A stretch of DNA of 64,000 bases from Tipula vernalis (Eukaryota > Arthropoda > Insecta > Diptera > Tipulidae): contig OY282560.1 of assembly GCA_958295665.1 (NCBI GenBank), positions 94,588,311 through 94,652,310 of the forward strand, given 5' to 3'. Both the position numbers and the translations under genes were made by a program. Numbering within the stretch: position 1 is the stretch's first letter; each line of letters begins with the position of its first letter. The notes below the pieces were generated by a model. That model did not search any database, was not told the DNA's origin, and saw only the letters and a list, made by a program, of their open reading frames with translations. Below, piece by piece: positions 24,840 through 37,680 of this stretch.

Positions 24840-25100
24840 CATTTAAACCGATTCGACATTTCCGGTTATTAACAGTCACCTACGGTTTAGCATCTACTTC
24901 ATTCCTATCAAATAGCAGAAGACAACCAAAATTCCTCACCATATGCTGCAGATGTCATCGCTAATGATATATACATAGATGATCTTATGACCAGGGCGGA
25001 TGATGAAGAACAAGTGATAAAACTAATAGAAGAAGTCAACGAAATATTACCCAAATACGGTTTCCGCATCTATTCTCAGGAAGTGGAAATATAGCAGTGA
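24840..25100 (+). mobile_element. BEL/Pao reverse-transcriptase fragment
   Basis: A short plus-strand piece translates to LLTVTYGLASTSFLS and, after a disruption, to YIDDLMTRADDEEQV and LPKYGFRIYSQE. This is the BEL/Pao RT catalytic region with the YxDD-type box. It is from another family than the 6.7-kb element and is truncated on both sides. It sits immediately downstream of IAP block 1. Confidence 0.75.
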
Positions 25101-25167
25101 GAATATATTAAGCAACATTTCTGGCAACCATCAACTAGGTTAGGCTAGGTTAGGTTAGTGTGGCTGC

Positions 25168-28105
25168 TTAGGCACACTTACACCGATGACGGTCCATTGT
25201 GATACCACAGAATATATCCCCTTTACCCCTCTTGGAACCATTTCGAGCTACTTCTGTAGTGTAAGACGTCCCGCACTTAAATGTTTTCGAGATCCGAGAG
25301 GTAGTCCATCCTGAACTTATCCAAGTCTTTATGCCTTCTGAGTGCCAATGCTGGACACGAGCAAAGGAAGTGGGCCAACGTCTCTTCCTCCTCTTCGTCC
25401 AAGCAGCTTCTGCAGAAGTCATTTGTTTCCAGACCCAGCCTTCTTGCATGTTCTCCAAAAAGGCAGTGCCAGGTGAGAATTCCTACGACCGTTCTTAATT
25501 CACGTTTGCATAGAGATATTAATGCCCTAGTGCGCCCCAAGTCCAGCTTTGGCCAAACTTTTCTTGCAACTCTACACGTAAGGTTGTTAGACCACCTTTC
25601 CTCCGCTTAGGATAGCGCTTGCTTTCCAAGTGCTTGTCTCAGCACTAGCAAGTTCATTCGCCTTGCAGTTCCCCATGACGCCCGAGTGACCTGGGACCCA
25701 GATTACCTAGATAATGAAATGATCACCCATCTCATTTAGAGATGAGTGACAACTCAACGCCACCCGTGACACCAAAGACACCGATTCTAACGGCCGGATC
25801 GCCGCTTGACTGTCCACATAGATTGTGATATCATCTGATGATACCATATTATGCTTCAACCACGTCATTACCTCCTCAATCGCTACGACGTCAGCTGCAG
25901 TAATCAGGGAGACGAATAGAAATATTTACATTTAATCTGTAGCAGAATACTCCAGCTCCCACTTTGCCGTCTAGCTTGAAGCCATCTGTGAAGAATTGCA
26001 GCGCTTCGGTTTCCGATAACGGTCTATCCCTCCAGGATTCCCTTGAAGGGAAGGAGGTCCGAAATCGCTTCTCGAAGCGTAGAGTAGGTTTAATGTAGTC
26101 AAAATTCGCCAGTTCATCCTTCAACGATCTAACGATAGTAGAGTGTCCTGTATTAAGACACGTCCACTGAGAGACGGCTGCAAGTCGTACAGCCGTATTT
26201 GCCGCCATTTGTTTGCCAAAAATGTCGACCGGAAGAAGGTGCAACATAACCTCTAAGGCACTTAGAGTCGGGGTCGACCTCAATGCCCCGCTAATAAGCA
26301 TACATGCCGTTCTTTGCACTCTCTCAATCTTACATTTATAAGTTACCTTGTCCAGAGCTGGCCACCAAACACCCACCCCGTACATGAGTACAGGTCTCAC
26401 TACAGCGGTGTAGAGCCAGTGTACTAGCTCCGGCTTCAAATCCCATCTATGACCAATGGCGTTCCTACAGGAGTACAAAGCTATAGTAGCTTTGTTTATT
26501 CTCTCTAGCATGTTGGGCCTCCAACTAAGCTTACTGTCTAAGATAATGCCCAGATATCTAGCTCTATCACTAAAAGCAAGTCTCGTGCCATTTAAGGTAG
26601 GAGGGACAACTATCGGGATTTTGTATTTCTTAGTGAAGAGTACCAGCTCTGTCTTGGACGGGTTAATACTAAGACCACATTTGCCAGCCCATTTCATAAC
26701 GATGGTAAGCGCATTCTGCATTACGTCTACAATCGTGCCCAGGAATTTCCCGGTAACAGCTAAAGCTACGTCTTCTGCGTAAGCGATAACTTTAATACGC
26801 TCTCTCCAATTCTAGTAGTAACCCGTTTACCACTATGTTCCAGAGAAGAGGGGACAGAACCCCTCCCCTCTCTGCGGGGTTCCCAGCATATTATAGATTA
26901 ACCTTCTCAGAGGAACGTCCACCTCCAAAAATGACAATCCCTCCTTGATTGCCTCCGCTTTCACATTATTAAAGGCGCCCTCTATATCCAGGAAGGCCAC
27001 CAAACAGTATAAACCAAGGCGTGCAGAGCAGTGCCCACAGATCTACCCTTTGTGTATGCATGCTGACACGGTGCATACTTCGTGGCACCTATTTTATCTC
27101 TAATGTATACATCCAGCAGCCTTTCCAAGGTTTTCAAAAGAAAGGATGATAGAGTTATTGGTCTTAGGTCCTTAGGATAGACATGTGAGCTTTTCCCCGC
27201 TTTCGGTATAAACACCACATTGACTTCCGTCCAGTATCTAGGAATATAGCCCAGCTTCAAACACCCTTTGAATATAGCTTCCAGGTAGGGAAGAATAATT
27301 ACTGAGTTGTTTTGAAGTTCCGCTGGTATAATTTGATCCGGACCAGCCGATTTAAATGGTTTAAAACCCCTCAGTGCCTATAGGATTCGTTTCCTGGTTA
27401 TGATATCCTCTGTGAACACTGACAGTGATTCATGATGATTGCTACGCACCAACAGGTCTTCAAAGCTCCCTGGGAAGTGTCTCTCGAAGAGAAGCTCCAG
27501 AGATTCTCCACTAGAAGCTGTCCAAGATCCGTCCGTTTTTATCAAAAAACTGGGACTAGCTGTACTTTTGGAAAGAATCTTCCTAAGGCGGGAGGTTTCG
27601 GATACCTTTTCCATTTTATCACAGAAGATTCTCCAAAACCTCCTTTGTGCCTTTCTTAATTCTTTCTTATAAATTCCGAGTTTCTCCTTATAGGAGTATA
27701 ATCCTGAGCCTCCCTTGTATTTTTGGCTCTATTAAAGGCTCTCCTACAAGCCTTACGATAGGTTCCCAGTTCCCTGGACCACCATACCGGTTTTTGCCTA
27801 CCCCTAGGCTTAGCCAGTGGGCAGGCAAGACGAAAGGATCGGTTGCATGCGCTAGTAACGGTAGCCACCATGTTCTCCAGCTCCCCAGCGGCTGTGGGGG
27901 GCTCCATAGCCCTCGACGGCAACAAATCCTCCAATAATTCCCCATATTTGCCCCAGTTGGTCCTTCTAGGGTTCCTGAAGGCCTCCGGGGTAGCAGGGTG
28001 AATATCGAGGCTATAGGTTAAATATCGATGATCAGAAAAGGAGTGGTACATATCCACCCTCCAATTTTTAACCATATGAAAAATATTATTTGAGACTGCG
28101 TTTGC
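25168..28105 (-). pseudogene. LINE ORF2: endonuclease end, RT, RNase H, C-terminal zinc motif
   Basis: Consecutive minus-strand frames give the endonuclease C-terminus (SFSDHRYLTY, about 28040), the RT fingers (VNVVFIPKAGKSS and PKDLRPITLSSFLLKTLERL, about 27230-27120), and a palm box that reads AYAEDVALAV at about 26770, so the usual YADD is YAED. A thumb/connection frame (26721-25891) holds ARYLGIILDSKLSW and an RNase H start (FFTDGFKLDGKVGAG). The end carries the CxxC-H-C motif. Stops and frameshifts separate the pieces. The RT would prime on nicked target DNA; here it is dead. Confidence 0.85.
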
Positions 28106-28109
28106 CAGT

Positions 28110-29000
28110 CACAGAACTCTCGAGTGTCAGAATTTTTTAAAGATGTGTCAAAATTTAAGCCATCAGATCGACTGCTTAAAACCTATGCATTCTTTAATCA
28201 GTACAAAAAATGTAGCCACCAACAAAGCGGGCCCTATATTCCGATTTCTTCCTGGTCAAATGAGCTGATGGAGTCCTCTGGGGCCTGGCCAAACCTCATT
28301 GAAGAGGAGGACTACCACCCAATAGGGCCTCCACCAACAGAAGGGGAGATCAAATCAACGATCCAACACATAAGATCCGGAACCGCTCCCGGAAAAGATG
28401 GGATCCCCATCGAACTGTTGAAACACGCACCGGACTTTATAATTCATGCACTTCAAAAAGTTATTGAAACTGCTTGGACCAATAATGATCCACCCCCGGA
28501 GTGGATTGATACAATTCAGGTTCCCATTTCGAAAATAAAGAGACCTAGATGTGTCGCCGATTACAGAAGAATAACGCTTTGTAACGTCGGATATAAAATA
28601 TACGCAAAGCTACTACTCAATCGATTGGATGAACATTTGCATTTACCATCGACTTATCAGGCTGCCTTTCTAGCCAATCGGTCTACTGAAGACCATATGG
28701 TCTGGGCATCTGGTATACATTCTCTCCATTGACCTGGCGAAAGCGTTCGACACGGTCGACCTAGATGTAGTAGCGGACTGCCTACAACAGTACGCTCCTC
28801 ATTATTTGGTCAACCGTATCATCAAGGCTTGTTTCTGGGAGTATACCGCCATCAAATGGTTTAACGTATCCACGTCTAAGATTAAAAAGAACAAAGGAGT
28901 CAAACAGGGGTGTCCACTCTCCCCTCGAATTTTTAACTTTATTCTAAACGAAGTACTCATGACCGTTGCCGATCAATTCCTCGAACTTAAGCTGGAACAA
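28110..29000 (+). mobile_element. RTE-like LINE fragment nested in the R1/Jockey-like LINE
   Basis: The plus strand encodes an RT segment: SGTAPGKDGIPIELLK, ADYRRITLCNVGYKIYAKLLLNRL, a frameshift near 28728, then IDLAKAFDTVDLD and GVKQGCPLSPRIFNFILNE, stopping at about 28985. Endonuclease and 3' parts are absent. It sits opposite to, and interrupts, the endonuclease of the surrounding LINE, with loss of some of that domain. The APGKDGI motif suggests the RTE clade, which is tentative. Confidence 0.75.
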
Positions 29001-29377
29001 AGCGTAAACCTGCAGTTGCCGCTCATTCTCGCCAGGTTATCCGGAGAAACCTCCTTCTCCCGGTCCATGTAGGCTGAAACTAGCCAGAATCTACAAGTGC
29101 CTACTTTCAGGCTAACTGCAGTAGTGTCACCATTGCTGTATTGAGAGAGAAGGAAAAGATTAATATTATTTTTCCCAAGAATACAAGATCTGATCTTCCC
29201 AGACTTACTAGAGAATATAATTTGGTACCCCTTGGTTCTGAGGCCACTGATCCTGTGGTTATTAATCCAAGGTTCTTGGATTAGTATGACATCCTCATCC
29301 GAACTAGTCAGCCTGAAGAGTAGAGCTGCCGAAGTAGCCTTAGAATGGTGAAGGTTAATTTGAGTTATCTTAATCAT
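28985..29377 (-). pseudogene. LINE ORF2 endonuclease, N-terminal part
   Basis: The start of an apurinic-type endonuclease is readable: IKITQINLHHSKATSA (asparagine motif) and DVILIQEPWI (catalytic glutamate), then a core strand region up to LVSAYMDRE. It is cut off at about 29000 by a plus-strand LINE fragment. The C-terminal half resumes at about 28105 with the SDHRYL motif. Confidence 0.85.
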
Positions 29378-29480
29378 AACCTTTTAACCTTTACCTACCT
29401 CCATGGTATATTCCTGCTACCGCAGGAATATTATTTCTCGGTATTTTGGGATGCGCCGGATTCGCCCGTCTCGCTAACCC

Positions 29481-30558
29481 TCATACCCTCTGTAGAGGAC
29501 TTGTCAGTGCCCCCCCCGTCTGGCTGGGCTTCCGACATCCTCTTCCATCGGCACACCAGCTCCTTCGCTTGTGTGCCCCTCCTCGTCTTCCAAGTGATAT
29601 CGTTGCCAGACCTGGCGGGTTGCCATCATCTTCCGGCTGGCCTGCCGTACGCGCTTCCGTCCCATCCTTTTTATAAACGTTGAAAGTAATTGACCCAAAT
29701 CCAAAGTCAATTTCTCCCTTCGTTTTGTGAAGGAGGGCAAGGAACTTCTTATTTATCACCATAATTGATAATTTCGAGCCCCCTTCGCCTCCTTCTGCTT
29801 GACGATCGTCCAATTTCCGGTCGGAAGATTTGGGTTACTGGCCTGAATGATTTTCAAAGCCTCGTTATGGCTAGCCGGTTCGTATGCCAGCCAGACACGT
29901 GCCCTCGGCCTGCTGGGAATTTCCTCCCGGCTAACTGCCTCAAGTTTTGCGCCTGGCCACACCTCCCCTACTTTGGCTATAGCCTTTTTATACAGATCCA
30001 CAGATCTAGAGTCCGAGCACGTAGTCATCTTCACACGACCTTGATAGCATCCCGCATCTCTGCAGGATGGGGTGGTCCTGGATTTTCTTCCACGACCTTT
30101 AAAAAAACGAGGTTGAGTGCATTATACACCAACCTCCATTTTTCCGCCGTGATACTCCCATCTTCTTGACTTTCGTCAATTACGGATAGCATCAACACAT
30201 GCTCCCTCAGGACATCGCTGAACAGATTTGCCCCTAAGTTAGAGCTCGGGTTCGTGTCAGTCAGTAACTTGGCCTGCTTGCTGTCGACTACTTCCACCTC
30301 GTCCTGGGACCGCTGTCTTTTCGACACATGGTCCTTTTCCGAGCTTCCGCAGCCCACAGTGCTCCTTGCCCAAGCTACTGATGTTCTCTGTTCTTCTGTG
30401 AGCTGCCCCTTGGGGGTCGCAACCCACTTCTCGAGAATTCGAAATGCCGAGCGGCGATTTTTGTACCGCATTTTCGACGGAGGAATGTCTCTCGTTCCAC
30501 TCCCCTGTGTTGCGTTGGTACCGCTAACTCCCTGGACTGGTGCCCTAGAGTCAATCAC
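29481..30558 (-). pseudogene. LINE ORF1 (DUF4780-like RNA-binding protein)
   Basis: Three frames in series (30558-30031, 30034-29756, 29813-29481) encode a charged, Ser/Gln-rich N-terminal part. This is followed by a domain with LEAVSREEIPSRPRARVWL and TGNWTIVKQKE, the style of DUF4780 domains in insect LINE ORF1 proteins, which coat the element RNA. Frameshifts at about 30032 and 29780 break it. Confidence 0.7.
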
Positions 30559-30869
30559 TTTTGTAACCTCAGAGGCCCGACCCGTCTAGTTCGAGGTACC
30601 TCCCTTCGCTGATACCGGCTTTTGATGATTCCCATGAGTATCGGAGAAATAAAGGTCCGCCTGCACAGAGATCCGTAAACGCAGGTAAGGCTAATTAAAA
30701 CTGGAGGTCGCCAAGTAACCAGAGGGCTCCGTTTACGACTGGGCTTTGTTAAATGGGCCCCCAGCCTGGCAGATCGTCAGCACGGGTCGCTTTACCCCTT
30801 AATATGATCCATTTGCCATCATTTAGCGTGACCCGCCTTATACCTAGGCCACTTATTAACACCCGCTCA

Positions 30870-31072
30870 ATGAGCGTGGACCCGGAGGCGATGGCAATTA
30901 TAATGCAAGTGGTATTAAATCCTAAGAAAAGTCAAGAGGAGCTCAGCAGTGACGACGATGTTGATGAAGAACTTCTCCTAAACGTAAAGACGAACGATCC
31001 TATAACTGCTTGTGAAACTCTCTTAAATTACTTAGAGAATCATGACATCGACGAAAATAAGTGTACAAGATA
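30870..31072 (+). mobile_element. Possible Tigger/pogo-type transposase C-terminal scrap
   Basis: A 60-codon acidic tail (SSDDDVDEELL ... ITACETLLNYLENHD, stop at about 31072) resembles the C-terminal end of jerky/Tigger-type transposases. Nothing of the DDE core is present. It lies between the LINE 5' end and the Helitron 3' end. The assignment rests on a short acidic stretch and is weak. Confidence 0.35.
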
Positions 31073-31149
31073 AAATGCAAGAGTCATTTTATTGATTTTG
31101 TTCATTTTGAAAAAAATTGTGACATTGCAGCGTTTCGTTTCAATTCGAT

Positions 31150-32759
31150 ATTTATTGAAGTGCCCTGGGATACACAATATTTCTTGTTTTTCCATCTGGT
31201 GCGTAAACGAATAAATCAGAAGGTTTTCCGACGCGTGAGCAGGCCACATAGAGCTGCCCCCATGTGAGAAGCATGGATTCTCCAAATTTAATCCACACAC
31301 TTGCAACGATTGTCTTGTGCTTTGTTGATAGTTATTGCGAAAGCGAGTCGCACCGGGAACTGCAAACGTTTGAATTCGAATGGCATATCTGTCGGGATCA
31401 TTGGGATACGTGGCAACAGTACGTCTTCACCTTTGAATTTTTCAGTCAAAATTGTTGCCTCGATAACATTGTTCATCATTTTCTTGGCTGAGAGTCTGGT
31501 TCCGTTGCAACGTCGTGGTGGATTTATGGTTCGAAGAAGAATGATTGGTTCGCCAATTTTCAATGTAAGAATGTGCGGTGGTATTCCTGGCAAATCAAGC
31601 GAATTCAAGAATTCAGTTGGATAGTTGACAACTTCGTCTTGATTCACCACAGTATCGATGGACTTATATGTTGTCGTTTCGCCGGGTATTCCATTCTGAA
31701 TAGTGAAGTTGATGGTATTGACATCGATGTTTTTGGCCGCTAATATAGCACGCGTACTGAGCCACTGATAATTTTGGAAGTTCTGTGCAATGTTTGGGAA
31801 AACTTTTTGCACCAATTCGTCTATGCTTCCTGTGATCTTACAGAAGTTTGCTGGCAAGGTGATCACATGCGCGTAGATTCATCAATTTGCATTCGCCCTT
31901 TTCCAATATCCATAAATTGTTTTGCAAAATTTCCAGCCGATGCATCCCGTTGTAGTTGTACACGCATGTTGGTTTTCAAAATCAATTTCTGTAAATGATG
32001 CCATAAAACTGATGATTTGAGATATGCATTAAGTTCATCAGCGGGTGTTGGATGTGGTATAACCGGCATTGTTTGTCGAAAATCACCAGACAATAAAATG
32101 AGTGCGCCACCGAAGATCCGTGCGTTTCCTCGATCAAGCGCTTCCAATGCTTTCTTGTGAGACATTGTACATTCGTCCCATTCGTTAATTTGACACGTTT
32201 GGAGTACTTTGCCCATTCCAGAGTTTTTGCTGATGTTGCATGTTGGTGCCTCAGTGTGTTGTAAATTCAACGGCAGTTTCAATGCTGAATGCGCTGTTCG
32301 GCCACCATCCAAAAGAGTGGCCGCAATTCCAGATGATGCAATGGCCAGTGCAATATTATTTAGTGATCGTATGGTTGATAAAATGAGTGAAAGAACAAAA
32401 GTCTTGCCTGTACCACCGGGCGCATCTATGAAAAACAGTCCACCGCTTTGTTCTGTGATTGCACGCATAATTCTGTCATACGCAATGCGTTGTTCTGGAA
32501 CCAACTGCGGAAGATTTGTCTGAACAAATGTCCCCAGTTCGTCAGAATCAAAGTATGTTTCTCGTTGCAAATCACGACCGTAAAGGTCGTTCGCTGGTCG
32601 GTTCGGAGCAGGCATTCCCAGTTGCACCAGTGCCTTGTTAGCGATTACCAAACATATGTCTTCAATCAAAATCAATGCCTCATTATACACTTTTGGTGTG
32701 AATTGAATGTCCGGATTTTGATTCGCAGCGCGCAAACGATGTAGAATATCTTCACTCAT
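31150..32759 (-). pseudogene. Helitron PIF1-type helicase
   Basis: The first frame (32759-31863) has Walker A APGGTGKTFV (about 32415), IASSGIAATLL and LLSGDFRQTMPVI. The second frame (31866-31288) continues with GEPIILLRTINPPRRCNGTRL and LAFAITINKAQ, and a further frame ends with CFSHGQLYVACSRVGKPSD and a stop near 31150. The helicase would unwind the displaced strand. The two main halves are in different phases, and the Walker B (DECT) is atypical but recognisable. Confidence 0.85.
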
Positions 32760-32820
32760 ATGTAGTCCTTATATTTTTCCCAAAGATCTTTTGGATTAGA
32801 TGGGAAGCAGGTTTTCAATA

Positions 32821-35130
32821 TTATGACAAATAACGTGCGTATTTGCTGTGGTCGAGCAGTATTCGATGCATCAGCGAGTGCAGTGTCCCATAATGTGCAT
32901 CATTCTCAAGAAGATTTAGTTCCTGGCAAGGTTGGCGATAAGTGGCGCACAGCTGACCGTTCACTTTTCTTAAATCTTGGAAAGATATCGGTCCACGTAC
33001 ATTGATTAACAGCAATCGCAGATAGAAGCATTCTGTATTGTTCGGGTGAACAGTGTACAGACGACCCAATGTGTCACTGGAATACAAATTGGGATGTCCT
33101 TCAACTGCTTTACCTTGTTTGCGACGTTGAAACTTTTTAGCCGATGCATTCCATGTGTAGAATTTCGGTACCTCAGAATAAAGTAGAGTCTTTGCAAAAA
33201 TATCATCTTCATCATCTTCTATCACGCCATACTGCTTTATTGCTGCTAATGTAGCGTCCAAGTTAGTATTGGTTGATTTCATCGAGCGGTGCGGCTACAT
33301 TCCCTACTCCGAAGACTGCCATGTCGCTTCCTTTGTTGACATATTTGCAAATGTATTTGATCGACTTCACTGAATTGCAATACTCAACATTAATGTGCGC
33401 TTTGAAGGTCTTTGAGAGCAACGGTGAATATGGCACAACCCAACGATTATAGACTTCGACATCAACGTTTCGTACTTTCAGAACGATGGATTTGCCGCCA
33501 TCCTCAACTGATCGTCGACGATACAGTGGGTATCCGTCATTGCCAGTGATGGTATCAGAAACCAAGTTTCTTGGGTATCGTTTCGTGCATTTCCCATCAG
33601 ACATGCATGGTGAATTGTTGTTGAATGCGCCACATGGACCATGAATCATATTTTTGGTAACGACGTCGAATAAGTCTGTATCTGAATGTCCTTATCTGGT
33701 ATTTCTCAAATGGTCAATTTGATCTGGCGTAATTTTGTTGATTAACCAAACCAAAATATGTGCATGTGGCAATCCTCTTTTCTGCCATTCAATGGAATAC
33801 ATCCAGCAGCGTGTCTCTCCAAAAACGTGATGCTTGATAATAAAATTCATCAAAGATTTCAATTTTTGTTTAAATACGCGTGCGGTAATGTCATGGCGGT
33901 CCGAAAATGATTGTTCAGCTAACAGAAGTTCTTTAATTTCATCCCATGTTGGATTGCATGTAAATGTGATGAACAAATCTGGACGACCATATGCGCGAAC
34001 GTATGTCATCGCATCTTGTGCGACTGTAATATGACCATTCTTCTCAATTCGTTTGGATTCACGTTACCATCATTAACGATTGCGTCTCGTAAATGGATGT
34101 ACTCTTCAGAACGCAACTCGGTTTGATTCAATCGAATATATAGGAGTCGTTCGGTTTCAATCTTCGCGTACATATCGACGATGTATTGATGGAACAATTG
34201 TCGACATTTCAGAATGTGGTTCTCAGCGTCTTGATGAATCATCAATCGATACGAATAACTGACTTTCTTATTCGTTTCCTCGTCTGTTTGTGAATTTCTC
34301 ATTTTGATGTGGAAATGATATCCATCTTCTCCTCGCCAAAACAGAATCGGATACTGCAATCCGTCGTATGAGCGATGAGTATTGGAGACTCGTTGAACGT
34401 CACCACTTCATCGATTGTTGGTGCATTGAACTGTTTTTCGTGTTGGCCAACGGGCCGACGTTGTCTGCTCGAATTACAACTGCGTAGTCATCGGCTAGCA
34501 TTCGTTGAATGGCGGTTTTAAACAACTGAACTAATTCATTGTGTTGATGGAAAAGGGCTTGTAACGCAGCCACGATTTCTCGTGTAGTACCCGCATTATA
34601 ATGACATCGTTGTTCAATTTGTTCATCGCTGTTTGCCATGAAATAAATTTGGAGAAACTTGTGATCTGGTGCGATGATAAATTTGCCCTTGGACTCTGAA
34701 TGTTGGCATGTAATTTTCGCGCACGATGTTCGTTGCACCGAACGATGTCATTTGAAAACATGAATTGTATTTGCGGATGTTTTCCAAGAAATGCTTCGAC
34801 TCACGTGTAACACCTGATAGCAACGTTGATAGTAGTTCGGGTGGTGGATGTAATTCTGGCAGTTTAACTTTTCCATTGGCGCAGCACATTCCTGGCGTTT
34901 CGTTCTTAAATTTGAGGGCGCTACAATACATGCAAATTTTATCCATTTTTCCAATGACGACACTTGGATGAAGACTGTAATCATTATTACTGTCATAATG
35001 GAATGCACCAAGATTTAAATCTGCGTATACAGTGTTCGTCTTGATCGAGCGGTGCTTATTCGAACATTTTGCAGCCTTCTGTCCCGTTGTTCAGTTGTTT
35101 CAGACGAATGGGTCTGAGTAGTACGTATTC
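32821..35130 (-). pseudogene. Helitron N-terminal and Rep (HUH) region
   Basis: Frames at 34946-34623, 34738-34400, 34359-34006, 34009-33692, 33649-33263 and 33282-32821 read in series. An early zinc segment has CMYCSALKFKNE and MCCANGKV. The Helitron_like_N region includes YIHLRDAIVNDGN and YVRAYGRPDLFITFTCNPTWDE. The HUH motif is GLPHAHILVWL (about 33770). Later come the Rep tyrosine-containing part (SIKYICKYVNKGSD) and LPKLYTW-type linker sequence. Rep nicks and joins single strands during rolling-circle transposition. Frameshifts disable it. Confidence 0.85.
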
Positions 35131-35528
35131 GATCAGGGGCCCTATTATGAATTTTTCGATAGTGTATTTTTTCGATAGTATCGAAAATGAGCTATTACGA
35201 AATTTTTCGACTGCTCTTGAGGTGACGACCATATTATTTCATCAAGGTAGTTTAATAGAATTAAATTGCAATATTTAATAAATAAAAATATTTTTTTCAA
35301 AAATGTGAGTTGCAAATAAATTTTTATTTTATATTACGGACATCGATGGGACCAAAAAGGTTGTCCATTGTAATGGGGTGTTGAACTGAGCATTTATGAT
35401 TTTTTTTATTAAAATTTTCTTAGGATTCTAAAGAGTGTTTTTTTAAGCCCGATAGAACTTGAAATTGTAAAAAATAACACAAAAAATTAAATTGTAATGA
35501 AAATTTTTTTTTTATTCGAAAGATCAAT

Positions 35529-36218
35529 ATGTACATGGCATTAATATTTGAAAATGATTTCGGGCATCGGCTGTTCTTGACGAAAATGCATTCTCGACGT
35601 CCAATTTTGGGCCACTTTCTCGAGCACTGCTGGCCGTATGTCACGAATAACACGAACAATGCTGGCCTCCAAGGCGTCAATTGTTGCTGGTTTATCAACA
35701 TAAACCAGTGACTTCACGTAGCCCCACAGGAAATAATCGAGAGGCGTCTAATCGCACGACCTTGAAGGCCAATTGACAGGTCCATTTCACGAAATCAACT
35801 TATCGCCAAATTTTGATTTTAATGAGTCGATGGTTGCGGTCGCCGTATGGCATTTAGCGCCATACTGTTGAAACCAAATCTCGTTCGGATTAATGTCATC
35901 CATATTTGTAGTGGACGGACAGAGCCCCAATTCCTGCGAATGACGACGAATCGCTAAATTTGGATCTTCTTCCACACTTTTGTTTACAGCGGCGATATTC
36001 TCTTCAGTACGCACATTCCTTCGACGTGTTGATGTTATTGCATCCTCTAGAGAGTATGTGGTACGAAACCTATCCACAGTTTGACGGATAGCTTGCTCAG
36101 ATGAACGATTATGTGCGCCATAAAAATCACGAATTCGTCTAGTTGCGAGAATCGACGACTGATTTTCAAAGTAAATTTTAATAATTTCGTAGCGTTCTTC
36201 AAGCGTGAGTCTATTCAT
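35529..36218 (-). pseudogene. Mariner/Tc1-like transposase relic with internal deletion
   Basis: The minus strand starts with MNRLTLEERYEIIKIYFENQ and a helix-turn-helix region (DUF4817-like: RRIRDFYGAHNRSSEQAIRQ), then jumps after LGLCPSTT to a late catalytic segment (IWFQQYGAKCHTA, then TPLDYFLWGYVKSLVY). The first catalytic aspartate region, roughly 100-150 residues, is deleted, and stops follow. Cut-and-paste transposase activity is impossible. It lies inside the GGGCCC TIR element, either as its own relic or as an earlier nested insertion. Confidence 0.75.
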
Positions 36219-36229
36219 GATGATTTGCC

Positions 36230-37680
36230 AGAGTATACTGAGATCTGCCTTTATTTCTTATCCGATTTTGGTGAAATTCAGCACGCACTATAGAAATGGG
36301 ATTCTAAAATGATTTTTAGATAAAGTTCTGGAATATGGCCAATTAGGGGATAAATGGGATTCTAAAATGATCCTTAAATGGGATTCTAAAATGATTTTTA
36401 GAGGCAGTTCTGGAATATGGCCAATTAGGAAGGAACTTGGCCATTTCTCATCCGATTTTGGTTAAATTCAGCATACACGATGGAAATGGGATTCTAAATT
36501 GATTTTTAGAGGAAGTTCTGCAATATGCCCATTAGGAGGAAACTTGGCCATTTCTTATCTGATTTTGGTGAAATTCAATATGCACGATAGAAATGGGATT
36601 ATAAAATGATTTTTAGATAAAGTTCTGGAATATGGCCAATTAGCAAAGAACTTGGCCATTTCTAATCCGATATTGATGAAATTCAGCATGTACGATGCAA
36701 ATGGGATTCTAAAATGTTTTTTGGATGAAGTTCTGGAATATGGCCAAGTATAATGGAACTTGCCTAGTTCTCAACCAAATATGATGTAATTTGACATGTG
36801 CGTTGCAAATGGGATTCTAAAACGATTTGTAGATGAAGTTCTGGAATTTCACCAAGTATGATCGAACTTGCCTAGTTCTCAACCGATTATGATTAAATTT
36901 GACATTTGCGTTGCAAATGGGATTCTCAAATGATTTTTGTTTGAAGTTCTGTAATATTTCCAAGTATGACGGAACTTGCATATTTCCCAACCGATTATTA
37001 TGAAATTCGACATGTGCGTTGAAAATGGGATTCTTAAATGATTTATAGAAAAGTCATTGAATACATCAAATAACCATTTTTGTATACCGCTTCCAACGCA
37101 CATATCCTAATCGTTTAAGGAATTGGCAAGTTCCATCATACTTGGCCATATTCCAGAACTTCATCCATAAAGCATGTTAGAATCCCATTTCAATCGCAAG
37201 TGTCAAATTTCACTAAAACCGATTAAGGAATAGCCAAGTTCCATGATAATTGGCCATATTCCAAAATTTCATCTAAAAGTCATTTTAGAATTCCATTTCA
37301 ATCGTGCATGCTGAATTTCATCAATATCGGATAAGAAATTACTAAGTTCCTTCCTAATTGGCCATATTCCAGAACTTTCTCTAAAAATCATTTTAGAATC
37401 CCATTTCTATCGTGCATTCTGAATTTCATCGAAATCGGATAAGAAATGGCCAAGTTTCCTCGTAATTGGCCATACACCAGAACTTCCTCTAAAAATCATT
37501 TAAGAATCCCATTTACATCGTGCATGCTGTATTTTACCAAAATCGGATAACAAATCTCCAAGTTCCATCCCAATTGGCAATATTCCAGAACTTTATCTAA
37601 AAATCATTTTAGAATCCCATTTCCATTGTGCATGCTGAATTTCATCAAAATCGGATAAGAAATGGCCAAGTTCCAAACAA
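36230..37680. repeat. Head-to-head array of about 107-bp repeat units
   Basis: About six or seven units run in one direction from 36230 to about 37080, and about five or six run in the opposite direction from there to 37680, forming a 1.4-kb imperfect palindrome. Each unit carries GAAATGGGATTCTAAAATG, AGTTCTGGAATATGGCCAA and AACTTGGCCATTTCT (or their complements). Units differ by scattered substitutions. No coding capacity. Confidence 0.85.

Larger units (their letters stand above)
25137..30760 (-). mobile_element. R1/Jockey-type non-LTR retrotransposon (LINE), degenerate
   Basis: A minus-strand LINE runs from a 5' leader (about 30760-30560) through ORF1 and ORF2 to a 3' tail ending in AACCTAACCTAACC-like repeats at 25137-25160. 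ORF2 has an AP-like endonuclease, RT, RNase H and a C-terminal cysteine-histidine motif (about 25440-25350, CRSC...HFLC). The endonuclease is interrupted between about 29000 and 28110 by a plus-strand piece of another LINE. Frames are broken in many places, so it is inactive. The clade is assigned from the RNase H and the C-terminal motif. Confidence 0.85.

Noticed and set aside
25137..25165. AGGTTAGGTTAGG runs as insect telomere (TTAGG)n, also at 53133-53155
   Set aside because: Only three or four imperfect units, each located at the 3' tail of a LINE; not a telomeric array.
36230..37680. CRISPR-like array
   Set aside because: Units are about 107 bp and diverged throughout with no short constant repeats or unique spacers, in two orientations, in a eukaryotic context.
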